This document shows positions 61,718 through 64,000 of a stretch of 64,000 nucleotides of DNA, in pieces; within the stretch, counting starts at the first letter, position 1; every line of letters starts with the position of its first letter. The position numbers and the translations under genes were made by a program. This DNA is from Anaeramoeba flamelloides. Taxonomy: Eukaryota > Metamonada > Anaeramoebidae. The stretch lies in the NCBI GenBank assembly GCA_027625915.1, contig JANTQA010000016.1, forward strand, positions 3,539,001 through 3,603,000, read 5' to 3'. Under the pieces are notes generated by a model that saw only the letters and a list, made by a program, of their open reading frames with translations, did not search any database and was not told the DNA's origin.

Positions 61718-61721
61718 TTAA

Positions 61722-61815
61722 CTTTTTTTGAGTTTTCAAATAAATAGAAAACTCAAAAAAACCTAGAACACTTAACAAATAAACAGAAAACTCAAGAAAA
61801 GCTAATAGATGGAAG
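61722..61815. repeat. outer arm of a hairpin cluster
   Basis: Contains AAATAAATAGAAAACTCAAAA, CCTAGAACACTTAACAAATAA and AGAAAACTCAAGAAAAGCTAA, the same order as the right arm of the cluster at 51430-51620. With the hairpin at 60520-60596 it appears to be one cluster split by the element at 60602-61717. Confidence 0.65.
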
Positions 61816-62701
61816 GCGTATATTATTAAATTTCAAAATTGGTCAAATTGAATTTTTTCATATTTTTGAAGAGTTTCTTGATTATTATCATTGGTATGAA
61901 AGTTTTTAATGTTTTTTTATAGTTGTGGGAGGAAAAAGCAAAAAGATTATTTTGCGATTGGTGGTATTTTATTACTAAATTGTAGAAAATCCAAAATTTT
62001 GAAATCATCAAAAATAAATATTTTTAAAAATTTATTCTAAATCCAATTTTAACTCAAAAAGTTAACTGGAAAATTTTTACCCATCTTAAAACAAGTTGCG
62101 AAAGTATAATTCCTCTCTTAATTGTTTTTTTTTTCAAAATCCTTGCCAAATTTTCTAGTATACCATTCAAACACCAAAAACCTACTCTAACATACCCTAA
62201 CCTACCCGTAAAGGGGTTTTAAATACCTACAGCCAATATATTTAAATGGAATTAACTTTTTTGAAAAAAATGAGAATTTGACCAATTTTGAAATTTGACC
62301 AATTTTGAAATTTAATAATTTTCCCGATGGAAGATAATTTTGTTGAATTACCTCTCTTCAATAATTAAAAAAAAAAAAAAAAAAACTAAAAAAATAAAAG
62401 AGGTTATAGAGATTATTTTTCTTTGTATTAAGTATCTCACTAATGGGTGTAAAAAAAGAAAATGTGGTAATTTATATATAATAATACTAAGAAATTAATT
62501 CCTTTAAAAATGAGAAAAAAAAAAAAAAAAAACATAACAATAATAATTTGTAATTTTGAATCTTAGCAAATAATCCAATTATAAAAGGAAAAACATAAAA
62601 AATCAAGAACTAAATAAAAATATAAAGAGAATTATAAAAAAATAATTTTTTTTTTTTTTTTTTTTAGTAACCTTTGATATTTAAGTTGAAATTGTATCGA
62701 T
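61816..62701. other. intergenic, no gene seen
   Basis: A/T-rich 3' flank of the succinyl-CoA ligase gene with several long A runs. No exon or known repeat was recognised. Confidence 0.5.
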
Positions 62702-63044
62702 TTAGAGTTTTCCTAAATCTTTCATGAAGTCATACATGACTTGACCAATTTCATGAGGGAATTTGGCAACACGGACATCAGCTTCTTTCAAGGCGCTGAT
62801 TTTATCTGAAGCTTTTCCTTTTCCACCGGCTACGATGGCACCTGCGTGACCCATTCTTTTTCCTGGTGGGGCGGATGTTCCTGCAATAAATCCAACAACT
62901 GGTTTTTTGTTTTTTCCAATGTTGTATTTTTTTAAGAATTCAGCACCATCTTCTTCAGCACTTCCTCCGATTTCACCAATCATTACAATACCTTCAGTTT
63001 CGTCATCCTCTAAGAATTGTTCTAAACAATCAACAAAGTTAGTA
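62702..63044 (-). CDS. succinyl-CoA ligase alpha subunit, last exon (partial)
   Basis: This exon gives the C-terminal 113 residues, starting in phase after AATAG ([11 protein letters not shown]) and ending ...[10 protein letters not shown]. The alpha subunit binds CoA and carries the phosphorylated histidine while making ATP or GTP from succinyl-CoA. The active-site histidine is visible in [19 protein letters not shown], preceded by [20 protein letters not shown]. The splice would complete the common family motif GTNF. The usual length is about 300 residues, so some 190 are encoded upstream, beyond 64000; the intron is at least 956 bp. Codons upstream of 63044 in the same frame are not family-like and are taken as intron. 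In anaerobic protists the enzyme works in hydrogenosomes, in others in mitochondria; targeting cannot be judged without the N-terminus. Confidence 0.92.
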
Positions 63045-64000
63045 CTATTAGTAGTTGTGATTAATATTTGTAACAAATAGTTTTTGAAATTATTTGAATA
63101 ATTAATTTTAATTTTTAAATTTGGTTGGCAAATGTATGACGTGAATCGCATCACTCATGGAAACAGAATTATTAAAAGGAATGCAAAAAAGTTGAATATT
63201 TTTTTAATTTTTATTTTGGATTAAAAATCCTAATGATTTGAAGATCACAAATGAAATGGTGATCAAATTTCTCTCATTATTTCCAAATTAAGTTTTTTAT
63301 TTGTTTTTTTTTGATTTTGGTTCAAAAAAATAACTGTTTTGAAGAATTATGGTTTTCAGGATATGATATTAAATCAAGAAATTAGATTTGTTTATTTTAA
63401 AATGATTTCGAATAAGGATATTTATATTGATTTAATGGTCCTTAATTTTTGTTTTCATCATCGTTATTTTATAATTATCAAAAATAATAATAATAATAAT
63501 AATAAATAACGAAGGAAAAAAAAAAAAAAAAAACGAAACAAAACAAAATCTTGTCTTTTACTTTCTTGTTCTTGAAAACTTTAAAATTTTTTTATTTTTT
63601 TTTTTACAAAATATTGGATCTAATTCAGCTAGTTTAATATCTTTTTTTTTAATTTTTTTGTGGCATTTTTTTTTTCTCTTAGTTTATTAGTATTATTTTT
63701 GTTAAAAAAGAAATTAAACAAGATCATATAAAAATTATTTGATCAAAAAAATGTATTTTTAAATTTTTTTTCCTTTAGCAAATAAGATAGAATTCAGAGA
63801 ACCATTCAAGTGAAAATTTTTTTAACTTTATCAAATTCATTTAATTTTTGGAAGAAAAAATCGTGATTTTCAAACTTATCATTCATGATTATAAATTTAA
63901 GACTTCATTAATTTATATGAACCATTTTAAAAAAAGTAAATACAAAAAATAAAATAAAGCAATTGGTGTAAATGCAATATTTCAAATTTGATTATTAATT
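63045..64000 (-). other. intron of the succinyl-CoA ligase gene (open at window edge)
   Basis: No sequence encoding the expected upstream part (the GGDPFNGT region) was found up to the window end. The region is A/T-rich with an AAT microsatellite at about 63484-63508 and long T runs. Confidence 0.6.

Noticed and set aside
62170-62215. CCCTAACCTACCC-like sequence resembling a telomeric repeat
   Set aside because: Only two imperfect units, no array; most likely chance.
63045-63154. N-terminal extension of the succinyl-CoA ligase frame
   Set aside because: It does not resemble the family, while an AATAG acceptor at 63045 gives a perfect continuation of the expected GTNF motif.

Overview
This is a very AT-rich nuclear DNA window from a unicellular eukaryote. 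The signs are spliceosomal introns (GTA/AG borders, about 0.1 to 3.9 kb), proteins stuffed with Asn, Lys and Lys/Glu low-complexity tracts, and large intergenic stretches made of short terminal-inverted-repeat DNA elements. The gene mix is ankyrin-BTB, BEACH, a bacterial-type alpha-2-macroglobulin, a uridine kinase of the type with a ThrRS-like N-terminal region, and succinyl-CoA ligase. It suggests an amoeboid, possibly anaerobic protist (an Anaeramoeba-like metamonad is my guess). The lineage is inference only.

Layout. 1-5655: no convincing gene, four palindromic elements. 5656-6129 (+): a doubtful small one-helix membrane protein. 6130-11585: repeats only. 11586-19703 (+): ankyrin/BTB protein in three exons with introns of 1.5 and 3.6 kb. 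19704-22229: dispersed repeats. 22230-32857 (-): one roughly 3,540-residue BEACH-WD40 protein, read in three frames joined by two +1 shifts, both at runs of seven A. 32858-37461: hairpin repeats and a nested inverted repeat. 37462-41943 (-): alpha-2-macroglobulin with an intact thioester motif and a predicted N-myristoylation start in place of a signal peptide. 41944-45766: repeats. 45767-47440 (-): orphan, possibly nuclear protein. 47441-51832: repeats. 51833-57612 (-): uridine kinase-like protein in four exons that join in phase to give 533 residues; its third intron is 3.9 kb. 57613-62701: repeats, with one TTAA-flanked element lying inside a hairpin cluster. 62702-63044 (-): last exon of succinyl-CoA ligase alpha, whose upstream exons lie beyond the window.

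The genes do not form a pathway. They are separate housekeeping or signalling genes: membrane traffic (BEACH), protein interaction (ankyrin-BTB), nucleotide salvage (kinase), organelle ATP production (succinyl-CoA ligase) and protease trapping (alpha-2-macroglobulin). The non-coding part is built from at least five families of small inverted-repeat DNA elements. They also fill the long introns and are the likely cause of intron length here. No tRNA, rRNA, CRISPR or retroelement was recognised. All positions and similarities were read by eye.
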